64,000 nt of DNA from Pampus argenteus (lineage: Eukaryota > Chordata > Actinopteri > Scombriformes > Stromateidae): assembly GCA_036937835.1 (NCBI GenBank), contig CM072876.1, positions 18,164,001 to 18,228,000 on the forward strand, written 5' to 3'. Under the pieces are notes generated by a model. It did no database searches and had not been told where the DNA came from. It saw only the letters and a list, made by a program, of their open reading frames with translations. Each line of letters begins with the position of its first letter. Position 1 is the first letter of the stretch. This document shows positions 50,968-62,150 of the stretch, one piece after another. Both the position numbers and the translations under genes were made by a program.

Positions 50968-52158
50968 TTTGCCATCAACAAGTAACTGATTTCTAATGAT
51001 TAGGAGCACAAAACTCACTTCTGAGAGCTTCCTGCAGCTTTTACTGTAACATTTGTAAAAATAGCTTTCTCTCAGGCCAAAACTGACAACTACAGTTTTT
51101 CTTAAACAACAAGCAATATTTTCAATCAAAACCATGTTTGCCATCAACAAGTAACTGATTTCTAATGATTAGGAGCACAAAACTCACTTCTGAGAGCTTC
51201 CTGCAGCTTTTACTGTAACATTTGTAAAAATAGCTTTCTCTCAGGCCAAAACTGACAACTACAGTTTTTCTTAAACAACAAGCAATATTTTCAATCAAAA
51301 CCATGTTTGCCATCAACAAGTAACTGATTTCTAATGATTAGGAGCACAAAACTCACTTCTGAGAGCTTCCTGCAGCTTTTACTGTAACATTTGTAAAAAA
51401 TGCTTTCTCTCAGGCCAAAACTGACAACTACAGTTTTTCTTAAACAAGGAGCAATATTTTCAATCAAAACCATGTTTGCCATCAACAAGTAACTGATTTC
51501 TAATGATTAGGAGCACAAAACTCACTTCTGAGAGCTTCCTGCAGCTTTTACTGTAACATTTGTAAAAATCGCTTTCTCTCAGACCAAAACTGACAACTAC
51601 AGTTTTTCTTAAACAACAAGCAATATTTTCAATCAAAACCATGTTTGCCATCAACAAGTAACTGATTTCTAATGATTAGGAGCACAAAACTCACTTCTGA
51701 GAGCTTCCTGCAGCTTTTACTGTAACATTTGTAAAAAATAGCTTTCTCTCAGGCCAAAATGACAACTACAGTTTTTCTTAAACAACAAGCAATATTTTCA
51801 ATCAAAACCATGTTTGCCATCAACAAGTAACTGATTTCTAATGATTAGGACCAAAAAACTCACTTCTGAGAGCTTTCTGCAGCTTTTACTGTAACATTTG
51901 TAAAAATAGCTTTCTCTCAGCAAGAGAAGGTCAAAACTGACAACTACAGTTTTTCTTAAACAAGGAGCAATATTTTCAATCAAAACCATGTTTGCCATCA
52001 ACAAGTAACTGATTTCTAATGATTAGGACCAAAAAACTCACTTCTGAGAGCTTCCTGCAGCTTTTACTGTAACATTTGTAAAAATAGCTTTCTCTCAGGC
52101 CAAAATGACAACTACAGTTTTTCTTAAACAACAAGCAATATTTTCAATCAAAACCATG
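50968..52158 (+). repeat. Class B tract with HOR-B elements
   Basis: 169-bp monomers with AAAAATAGC, AAAAAATGC and TCGC/CAGACC, followed by an AAAAAATAGC/CCAAAATGAC monomer and a CTCTCAGCAAGAG monomer near 51,917. This is a reordered subset of HOR-B. No long clean tandem unit was identified here. Confidence 0.82.
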
Positions 52159-53029
52159 TTTGCCATCAACAAGTAACTGATTCTAATGATTAGGAGCACA
52201 AAACTCACTTCTGAGAGCTTCCTGCAGCTGTTACTGTAACATTTGTAAAAATAGCTTTCTCTCTGTGAGAGAAGGCCAAAACTGACAACTACAGTTTTTC
52301 TTAAACAAGGAGCAATATTTTCAATCAAAACCATGTTTGCCATCAACAAGTAACTGATTTCTAATGATTAGGAGCACAAAACTCACTTCTGAGAGCTTCC
52401 TGCAGCTTTTACTGTAACATTTGTAAAAATAGCTTTCTCTGAGGCCAAAACTGACAACTACAGTTTTTCTTAAACAACAAGCAATATTTTCAATCAAAAC
52501 CATGTTTGCCATCAACAAGTAACTGATTTCTAATGATTAGGAGCACAAAACTCACTTCTGAGAGCTTCCTGCAGCTGTTACTGTAACATTTGTAAAAATA
52601 GCTTTCTCTCTGTGAGAGAAGGCCAAAACTGACAACTACAGTTTTTCTTAAACAAGGAGCAATATTTTCAATCAAAACCATGTTTGCCATCAACAAGTAA
52701 CTGATTTCTAATGATTAGGAGCACAAAACTCACTTCTGAGAGCTTCCTGCAGCTTTTACTGTAACATTTGTAAAAATAGCTTTCTCTCAGGCCAAAACTG
52801 ACAACTACAGTTTTTCTTAAACAACAAGCAATATTTTCAATCAAAACCATGTTTGCCATCAACAAGTAACTGATTTCTAATGATTAGGAGCACAAAACTC
52901 ACTTCTGAGAGCTTCCTGCAGCTGTTACTGTAACATTTGTAAAAATAGCTTTCTCTCTGTGAGAGAAGGCCAAAACTGACAACTACAGTTTTTCTTAAAC
53001 AAGGAGCAATATTTTCAATCAAAACCATG
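52159..53029 (+). repeat. 347-bp dimer tandem (178 + 169 bp)
   Basis: A 178-type monomer with CTGTTACTG and loop TGT alternates with a plain 169-bp class B monomer: starts at 52,159, 52,336, 52,505, 52,683 and 52,852. The first is 177 bp because AACTGATTCTAATG near 52,178 lacks one T. This is a heterodimer of the two length classes, unlike the 338-bp homodimers at 24.6 kb. Confidence 0.9.
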
Positions 53030-54568
53030 TTTGCCATCAACAAGTAACTGATTTCTAATGATTAGGACCAAAAAACTCACTTCTGAGAGCTTCCTGCAGC
53101 TTTTACTGTAACATTTGTAAAAATAGCTTTCTCTCAGTGAGAGAAGGTCAAAACTGACAACTACAGTTTTTCTTAAACAACAAGCAATATTTTCAATCAA
53201 AACCATGTTTGCCATCAACAAGTAACTGATTTCTAATGATTAGGAGCACAAAACTCACTTCTGAGAGCTTCCTGCAGCTTTTACTGTAACATTTGTAAAA
53301 AGTGCTTTCTCTCAGGCCAAAACTGAGAACTACAGTTTTTCTTAAACAAGGAGCAATATTTTCAATCAAAACCATGTTTGCCATCAACAAGTAACTGATT
53401 TCTAATGATTAGGAGCACAAAACTCACTTCTGAGAGCTTCCTGCAGCTTTTACTGTAACATTTGTAAAAATAGCTTACTCTCAGGCCAAAACTGACAACT
53501 ACAGTTTTTCTTAAACAACAAGCAATATTTTCAATCAAAACCATGTTTGCCATCAACAAGTAACTGATTTCTAATGATTAGGAGCACAAAACTCACTTCT
53601 GAGAGCTTCCTGCAGCTTTTACTGTAACATTTGTAAAAATTGCTTTCTCTCAGGCCAAAACTGACAACTACAGTTTTTCTTAAACAAGGAGCAATATTTT
53701 CAATCAAAACCATGTTTGCCATCAACAAGTAACTGATTTCTAATGATTAGGAGCACAAAACTCACTTCTGAGAGCTTCCTGCAGCTTTTACTGTAACATT
53801 TGTAAAAATTGCTTTCTCTCAGGCCAAAACTGACAACTACAGTTTTTCTTAAACAAGGAGCAATATTTTCAATCAAAACCATGTTTGCCATCAACAAGTA
53901 ACTGATTTCTAATGATTAGGAGCACAAAACTCACTTCTGAGAGCTTCCTGCAGCTTTTACTGTAACATTTGTAAAAATTGCTTTCTCTCAGGCCAAAACT
54001 GACAACTACAGTTTTTCTTAAACAAGGAGCAATATTTTCAATCAAAACCATGTTTGCCATCAACAAGTAACTGATTTCTAATGATTAGGAGCACAAAACT
54101 CACTTCTGAGAGCTTCCTGCAGCTTTTACTGTAACATTTGTAAAAATAGCTTTCTCTCAGGCCAAAACTGACAACTACAGTTTTTCTTAAACAACAAGCA
54201 ATATTTTCAATCAAAACCATGTTTGCCATCAACAAGTAACTGATTTCTAATGATTAGGAGCACAAAACTCACTTCTGAGAGCTTCCTGCAGCTTTTACTG
54301 TAACATTTGTAAAAATAGCTTTCTCTCAGTGAGAGAAGGTCAAAACTGACAACTACAGTTTTTCTTAAACAACAAGCAATATTTTCAATCAAAACCATGT
54401 TTGCCATCAACAAGTAACTGATTTCTAATGATTAGGAGCACAAAACTCACCTCTGAGAGCTTCCTGCAGCTTTTACTGTAACATTTGTAAAAATTGCTTT
54501 CTCTCAGGCCAAAACTGACAACTACAGTTTTTCTTAAACAAGGAGCAATATTTTCAATCAAAACCATG
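53030..54568 (+). repeat. Class B tract with three consecutive near-identical monomers
   Basis: At 53,546, 53,715 and 53,884 three AAAAATTGC 169-bp monomers of the same type follow each other, an exception to the usual alternation. Nearby 53,208-53,545 resembles the 49,945 cassette, with private changes AAAAAGTGC and AACTGAGAACTAC near 53,298-53,328. Near 54,449 CTCACCTCTGAG is a single change. A CAGTGAGAG monomer with GCACAAAAC, a combination of class A length and class B marker, lies at 54,222-54,399. Confidence 0.85.
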
Positions 54569-56140
54569 TTTGCCATCAACAAGTAACTGATTTCTAATGA
54601 TTAGGACCAAAAAACTCACTTCTGAGAGCTTCCTGCAGCTTTTACTGTAACATTTGTAAAAATAGCTTTCTCTCAGCGAGAGAAGGTCAAAACTGACAAC
54701 TACAGTTTTTCTTAAACAAGGAGCAATATTTTCAATCAAAACCATGTTTGCCATCAACAAGTAACTGATTTCTAATGATTAGGACCAAAAAACTCACTTC
54801 TGAGAGCTTCCTGCAGCTTTTACTGTAACATTTGTAAAAATAGCTTTCTCTCAGGCCAAATTGACAACTACAGTTTTTCTTAAACAACAAGCAATATTTT
54901 CAATCAAAACCATGTTTGCCATCAACAAGTAACTGATTTCTAATGATTAGGAGCACAAAACTCACTTCTGAGAGCTTCCTGCAGCTGTTACTGTAACATT
55001 TGTAAAAATAGCTTTCTCTCTGTGAGAGAAGGCCAAAACTGACAACTACAGTTTTTCTTAAACAAGGAGCAATATTTTCAATCAAAACCATGTTTGCCAT
55101 CAACAAGTAACTGATTTCTAATGATTAGGACCAAAAAACTCACTTCTGAGAGCTTCCTGCAGCTTTTACTGTAACATTTGTAAAAATAGCTTTCTCTCAG
55201 CGAGAGAAGGTCAAAACTGACAACTACAGTTTTTCTTAAACAAGGAGCAATATTTTCAATCAAAACCATGTTTGCCATCAACAAGTAACTGATTTCTAAT
55301 GATTAGGACCAAAAAACTCACTTCTGAGAGCTTCCTGCAGCTTTTACTGTAACATTTGTAAAAATAGCTTTCTCTCAGGCCAAATTGACAACTACAGTTT
55401 TTCTTAAACAACAAGCAATATTTTCAATCAAAACCATGTTTGCCATCAACAAGTAACTGATTTCTAATGATTAGGAGCACAAAACTCACTTCTGAGAGCT
55501 TCCTGCAGCTGTTACTGTAACATTTGTAAAAATAGCTTTCTCTCTGTGAGAGAAGGCCAAAACTGACAACTACAGTTTTTCTTAAACAAGGAGCAATATT
55601 TTCAATCAAAACCATGTTTGCCATCAACAAGTAACTGATTTCTAATGATTAGGACCAAAAAACTCACTTCTGAGAGCTTCCTGCAGCTTTTACTGTAACA
55701 TTTGTAAAAATAGCTTTCTCTCAGCGAGAGAAGGTCAAAACTGACAAGTACAGTTTTTCTTAAACAAGGAGCAATATTTTCAATCAAAACCATGTTTGCC
55801 ATCAACAAGTAACTGATTTCTAATGATTAGGACCAAAAAACTCACTTCTGAGAGCTTCCTGCAGCTTTTACTGTAACATTTGTAAAAATAGCTTTCTCTC
55901 AGGCCAAATTGACAACTACAGTTTTTCTTAAACAACAAGCAATATTTTCAATCAAAACCATGTTTGCCATCAACAAGTAACTGATTTCTAATGATTAGGA
56001 GCACAAAACTCACTTCTGAGAGCTTCCTGCAGCTGTTACTGTAACATTTGTAAAAATAGCTTTCTCTCTGTGAGAGAAGGCCAAAACTGACAACTACAGT
56101 TTTTCTTAAACAAGGAGCAATATTTTCAATCAAAACCATG
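54569..56140 (+). repeat. 524-bp trimer tandem, three copies
   Basis: Three units begin at 54,569, 55,093 and 55,617. Each contains a CTCTCAGCGAGAG monomer, a short monomer with CCAAATTGAC, and a CTCTCTGTGAGAG monomer with CTGTTACTG (178 + 168 + 178 bp). By eye the copies differ very little: GACAAGTACAG near 55,743 in the third is the clear difference. A partial version recurs at 61,093-62,000. Confidence 0.92.
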
Positions 56141-58016
56141 TTTGCCATCAACAAGTAACTGATTTCTAATGATTAGGACCAAAAAACTCACTTCTGAGAG
56201 CTTCCTGCAGCTTTTACTGTAACATTTGTAAAAATAGCTTTCTCTCAGTGAGAGAAGGTCAAAACTGACAACTACAGTTTTTCTTAAACAACAAGCAATA
56301 TTTTCAATCAAAACCATGTTTGCCATCAACAAGTAACTGATTTCTAATGATTAGGAGCACAAAACTCACTTCTGAGAGCTTCCTGCAGCTTTTACTGTAA
56401 CATTTGTAAAAATTGCTTTCTCTCAGGCCAAAACTGACAACTACAGTTTTTCTTAAACAAGGAGCAATATTTTCAATCAAAACCATGTTTGCCATCAACA
56501 AGTAACTGATTTCTAATGATTAGGAGCACAAAACTCACTTCTGAGAGCTTCCTGCAGCTTTTACTGTAACATTTGTAAAAATAGCTTACTCTCAGGCCAA
56601 AACTGACAACTACAGTTTTTCTTAAACAACAAGCAATATTTTCAATCAAAACCATGTTTGCCATCAACAAGTAACTGATTTCTAATGATTAGGAGCACAA
56701 AACTCACTTCTGAGAGCTTCCTGCAGCTTTTACTGTAACATTTGTAAAAATTGCTTTCTCTCAGGCCAAAACTGACAACTACAGTTTTTCTTAAACAAGG
56801 AGCAATATTTTCAATCAAAACCATGTTTGCCATCAACAAGTAACTGATTTCTAATGATTAGGAGCACAAAACTCACTTCTGAGAGCTTCCTGCAGCTTTT
56901 ACTGTAACATTTGTAAAAATAGCTTTCTCTCAGGCCAAAACTGACAACTACAGTTTTTCTTAAACAACAAGCAATATTTTCAATCAAAACCATGTTTGCC
57001 ATCAACAAGTAACTGATTTCTAATGAATAGGAGCACAAAACTCACTTCTGAGAGCTTCCTGCAGCTTTTACTGTAACATTTGTAAAAAATAGCTTTCTCT
57101 CAGGCCAAAATGACAACTACAGTTTTTCTTAAACAACAAGCAATATTTTCAATCAAAACCATGTTTGCCATCAACAAGTAACTGATTTCTAATGATTAGG
57201 ACCAAAAAACTCACTTCTGAGAGCTTCCTGCAGCTTTTACTGTAACATTTGTAAAAATAGCTTTCTCTCAGCGAGAGAAGGTCAAAACTGACAACTACAG
57301 TTTTTCTTAAACAAGGAGCAATATTTTCAATCAAAACCATGTTTGCCATCAACAAGTAACTGATTTCTAATGATTAGGAGCACAAAACTCACTTCTGAGA
57401 GCTTCCTGCAGCTTTTACTGTAACATTTGTAAAAATAGCTTTCTCTCAGGCCAAAATGACAACTACAGTTTTTCTTAAACAACAAGCAATATTTTCAATC
57501 AAAACCATGTTTGCCATCAACAAGTAACTGATTTCTAATGATTAGGAGCACAAAACTCACTTCTGAGAGCTTCCTGCAGCTTTTACTGTAACATTTGTAA
57601 AAATAGCTTTCTCTCAGGCCAAAACTGACAACTACAGTTTTTCTTAAACAACAAGCAATATTTTCAATCAAAACCATGTTTGCCATCAACAAGTAACTGA
57701 TTTCTAATGATTAGGAGCACAAACCTCACTTCTGAGAGCTTCCTGCAGCTTTTACTGTAACATTTGTAAAAATTGCTTTCTCTCAGGCCAAAACTGACAA
57801 CTACAGTTTTTCTTAAACAAGGAGCAATATTTTCAATCAAAACCATGTTTGCCATCAACAAGTAACTGATTTCTAATGATTAGGAGCACAAAACTCACTT
57901 CTGAGAGCTTCCTGCAGCTTTTACTGTAACATTTGTAAAAATAGCTTTCTCTCAGGCCAAAACTGACAACTACAGTTTTTCTTAAACAACAAGCAATATT
58001 TTCAATCAAAACCATG
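56141..58016 (+). repeat. Cassette copy 2 and flanks, repeated at the window end
   Basis: Bases 56,319-57,341 are the second copy of the six-monomer cassette. The match to the later copy at an offset of 5,832 bp continues through GCACAAACCTCAC near 57,717 (recurring near 63,549), so this whole stretch was duplicated as one piece. Confidence 0.88.
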
Positions 58017-61000
58017 TTTGCCATCAACAAGTAACTGATTTCTAATGATTAGGAGCACAAAACTCACTTCTGAGAGCTTCCTGCAGCTTTTACTGTAACA
58101 TTTGTAAAAATAGCTTTCTCTCAGTGAGAGAAGGTCAAAACTGACAACTACAGTTTTTCTTAAACAACAAGCAATATTTTCAATCAAAACCATGTTTGCC
58201 ATTAACAAGTAACTGATTTCTAATGATTAGGAGCACAAAACTCACTTCTGAGAGCTTCCTGCAGCTTTTACTGTAACATTTGTAAAAATTGCTTTCTCTC
58301 AGGCCAAAACTGACAACTACAGTTTTTCTTAAACAAGGAGCAATATTTTCAATCAAAACCATGTTTGCCATCAACAAGTAACTGATTTCTAATGATTAGG
58401 AGAACAAAACTCACTTCTGAGAGCTTCCTGCAGCTTTTACTGTAACATTTGTAAAAATAGCTTTCTCTCAGGCCAAAACTGACAACTACAGTTTTCCTTA
58501 AACAACAAGCAATATTTTCAATCAAAACCATGTTTGCCATCAACAAGTAACTGATTTCTAATGAATAGGAGCACAAAACTCACTTCTGAGAGCTTCCTGC
58601 AGCTTTTACTGTAACATTTGTAAAAAATGCTTTCTCTCAGGCCAAAACTGACAACTACAGTTTTTCTTAAACAAGGAGCAATATTTTCAATCAAAACCAT
58701 GTTTGCCATCAACAAGTAACTGATTTCTAATGATTAGGAGCACAAAACTCACTTCTGAGAGCTTCCTGCAGCTTTTACTGTAACATTTGTAAAAATAGCT
58801 TTCTCTCAGGCCAAAACTGACAACTACAGTTTTTCTTAAACAACAAGCAATATTTTCAATCAAAACCATGTTTGCCATCAACAAGTAACTGATTTCTAAT
58901 GATTAGGAGCACAAAACTCACTTCTGAGAGCTTCCTGCAGCTTTTACTGTAACATTTGTAAAAAATAGCTTTCTCTCAGGCCAAAATGACAACTACAGTT
59001 TTTCTTAAACAACAAGCAATATTTTCAATCAAAACCATGTTTGCCATCAACAAGTAACTGATTTCTAATGATTAGGACCAAAAAACTCACTTCTGAGAGC
59101 TTCCTGCAGCTTTTACTGTAACATTTGTAAAAATAGCTTTCTCTCAGCAAGAGAAGGTCAAAACTGACAACTACAGTTTTTCTTAAACAAGGAGCAATAT
59201 TTTCAATCAAAACCATGTTTGCCATCAACAAGTAACTGATTTCTAATGATTAGGACCAAAAAACTCACTTCTGAGAGCTTCCTGCAGCTTTTACTGTAAC
59301 ATTTGTAAAAATAGCTTTCTCTCAGGCCAAAATGACAACTACAGTTTTTCTTAAACAACAAGCAATATTTTCAATCAAAACCATGTTTGCCATCAACAAG
59401 TAACTGATTTCTAATGATTAGGAGCACAAAACTCACTTCTGAGAGCTTCCTGCAGCTTTTACTGTAACATTTGTAAAAATAGCTTTCTCTCAGGCCAAAA
59501 CTGACAACTACAGTTTTTCTTAAACAACAAGCAATATTTTCAATCAAAACCATGTTTGCCATCAACAAGTAACTGATTTCTAATGAATAGGAGCACAAAA
59601 CTCACTTCTGAGAGCTTCCTGCAGCTTTTACTGTAACATTTGTAAAAATAGCTTTCTCTCAGTGAGAGAAGGTCAAAACTGACAACTACAGTTTTTCTTA
59701 AACAACAAGCAATATTTTCAATCAAAACCATGTTTGCCATCAACAAGTAACTGATTTCTAATGATTAGGAGCACAAAACTCACTTCTGAGAGCTTCCTGC
59801 AGCTTTTACTGTAACATTTGTAAAAATTGCTTTCTCTCAGGCCAAAACTGACAACTACAGTTTTTCTTAAACAAGGAGCAATATTTTCAATCAAAACCAT
59901 GTTTGCCATCAACAAGTAACTGATTTCTAATGATTAGGAGAACAAAACTCACTTCTGAGAGCTTCCTGCAGCTTTTACTGTAACATTTGTAAAAATAGCT
60001 TTCTCTCAGGCCAAAACTGACAACTACAGTTTTCCTTAAACAACAAGCAATATTTTCAATCAAAACCATGTTTGCCATCAACAAGTAACTGATTTCTAAT
60101 GAATAGGAGCACAAAACTCACTTCTGAGAGCTTCCTGCAGCTTTTACTGTAACATTTGTAAAAAATGCTTTCTCTCAGGCCAAAACTGACAACTACAGTT
60201 TTTCTTAAACAAGGAGCAATATTTTCAATCAAAACCATGTTTGCCATCAACAAGTAACTGATTTCTAATGATTAGGAGCACAAAACTCACTTCTGAGAGC
60301 TTCCTGCAGCTTTTACTGTAACATTTGTAAAAATAGCTTTCTCTCAGGCCAAAACTGACAACTACAGTTTTTCTTAAACAACAAGCAATATTTTCAATCA
60401 AAACCATGTTTGCCATCAACAAGTAACTGATTTCTAATGATTAGGAGCACAAAACTCACTTCTGAGAGCTTCCTGCAGCTTTTACTGTAACATTTGTAAA
60501 AAATAGCTTTCTCTCAGGCCAAAATGACAACTACAGTTTTTCTTAAACAACAAGCAATATTTTCAATCAAAACCATGTTTGCCATCAACAAGTAACTGAT
60601 TTCTAATGATTAGGACCAAAAAACTCACTTCTGAGAGCTTCCTGCAGCTTTTACTGTAACATTTGTAAAAATAGCTTTCTCTCAGCAAGAGAAGGTCAAA
60701 ACTGACAACTACAGTTTTTCTTAAACAAGGAGCAATATTTTCAATCAAAACCATGTTTGCCATCAACAAGTAACTGATTTCTAATGATTAGGACCAAAAA
60801 ACTCACTTCTGAGAGCTTCCTGCAGCTTTTACTGTAACATTTGTAAAAATAGCTTTCTCTCAGGCCAAAATGACAACTACAGTTTTTCTTAAACAACAAG
60901 CAATATTTTCAATCAAAACCATGTTTGCCATCAACAAGTAACTGATTTCTAATGATTAGGAGCACAAAACTCACTTCTGAGAGCTTCCTGCAGCTTTTAC

Positions 61001-61092
61001 TGTAACATTTGTAAAAATAGCTTTCTCTCAGGCCAAAACTGACAACTACAGTTTTTCTTAAACAACAAGCAATATTTTCAATCAAAACCATG
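58017..61092 (+). repeat. 1,538-bp nine-monomer HOR, two tandem copies
   Basis: Copies start at 58,017 and 59,555. Shared markers are GGAGAACAAAACTC (near 58,400 and 59,938), CAGTTTTCCTTAAAC (near 58,491 and 60,029), AATGAATAGG (near 58,561 and 60,099) and CTCTCAGCAAGAG (near 59,144 and 60,682). A private change in the first copy is GCCATTAACAAG near 58,198. The AATGAATAGG monomer also appears near 59,583 and 61,121 at the unit end. Confidence 0.92.
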
Positions 61093-62150
61093 TTTGCCAT
61101 CAACAAGTAACTGATTTCTAATGAATAGGAGCACAAAACTCACTTCTGAGAGCTTCCTGCAGCTGTTACTGTAACATTTGTAAAAATAGCTTTCTCTCTG
61201 TGAGAGAAGGCCAAAACTGACAACTACAGTTTTTCTTAAACAAGGAGCAATATTTTCAATCAAAACCATGTTTGCCATCAACAAGTAACTGATTTCTAAT
61301 GATTAGGACCAAAAAACTCACTTCTGAGAGCTTCCTGCAGCTTTTACTGTAACATTTGTAAAAATAGCTTTCTCTCAGCGAGAGAAGGTCAAAACTGACA
61401 ACTACAGTTTTTCTTAAACAAGGAGCAATATTTTCAATCAAAACCATGTTTGCCATCAACAAGTAACTGATTTCTAATGATTAGGACCAAAAAACTCACT
61501 TCTGAGAGCTTCCTGCAGCTTTTACTGTAACATTTGTAAAAATAGCTTTCTCTCAGGCCAAATTGACAACTACAGTTTTTCTTAAACAACAAGCAATATT
61601 TTCAATCAAAACCATGTTTGCCATCAACAAGTAACTGATTTCTAATGATTAGGAGCACAAAACTCACTTCTGAGAGCTTCCTGCAGCTGTTACTGTAACA
61701 TTTGTAAAAATAGCTTTCTCTCTGTGAGAGAAGGCCAAAACTGACAACTACAGTTTTTCTTAAACAAGGAGCAATATTTTCAATCAAAACCATGTTTGCC
61801 ATCAACAAGTAACTGATTTCTAATGATTAGGACCAAAAAACTCACTTCTGAGAGCTTCCTGCAGCTTTTACTGTAACATTTGTAAAAATAGCTTTCTCTC
61901 AGCGAGAGAAGGTCAAAACTGACAACTACAGTTTTTCTTAAACAAGGAGCAATATTTTCAATCAAAACCATGTTTGCCATCAACAAGTAACTGATTTCTA
62001 ATGATTAGGACCAAAAAACTCACTTCTGAGAGCTTCCTGCAGCTTTTACTGTAACATTTGTAAAAATAGCTTTCTCTCAGTGAGAGAAGGTCAAAACTGA
62101 CAACTACAGTTTTTCTTAAACAACAAGCAATATTTTCAATCAAAACCATG
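61093..62150 (+). repeat. Partial 524-bp trimer tandem
   Basis: The CTGTGAGAG, CAGCGAGAG and CCAAATTGAC monomers follow in the same order as at 54,569-56,140, over about one and a half units, then two dyad-bearing monomers (CAGCGAGAG and CAGTGAGAG) stand next to each other at 61,795-62,150. Confidence 0.85.
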
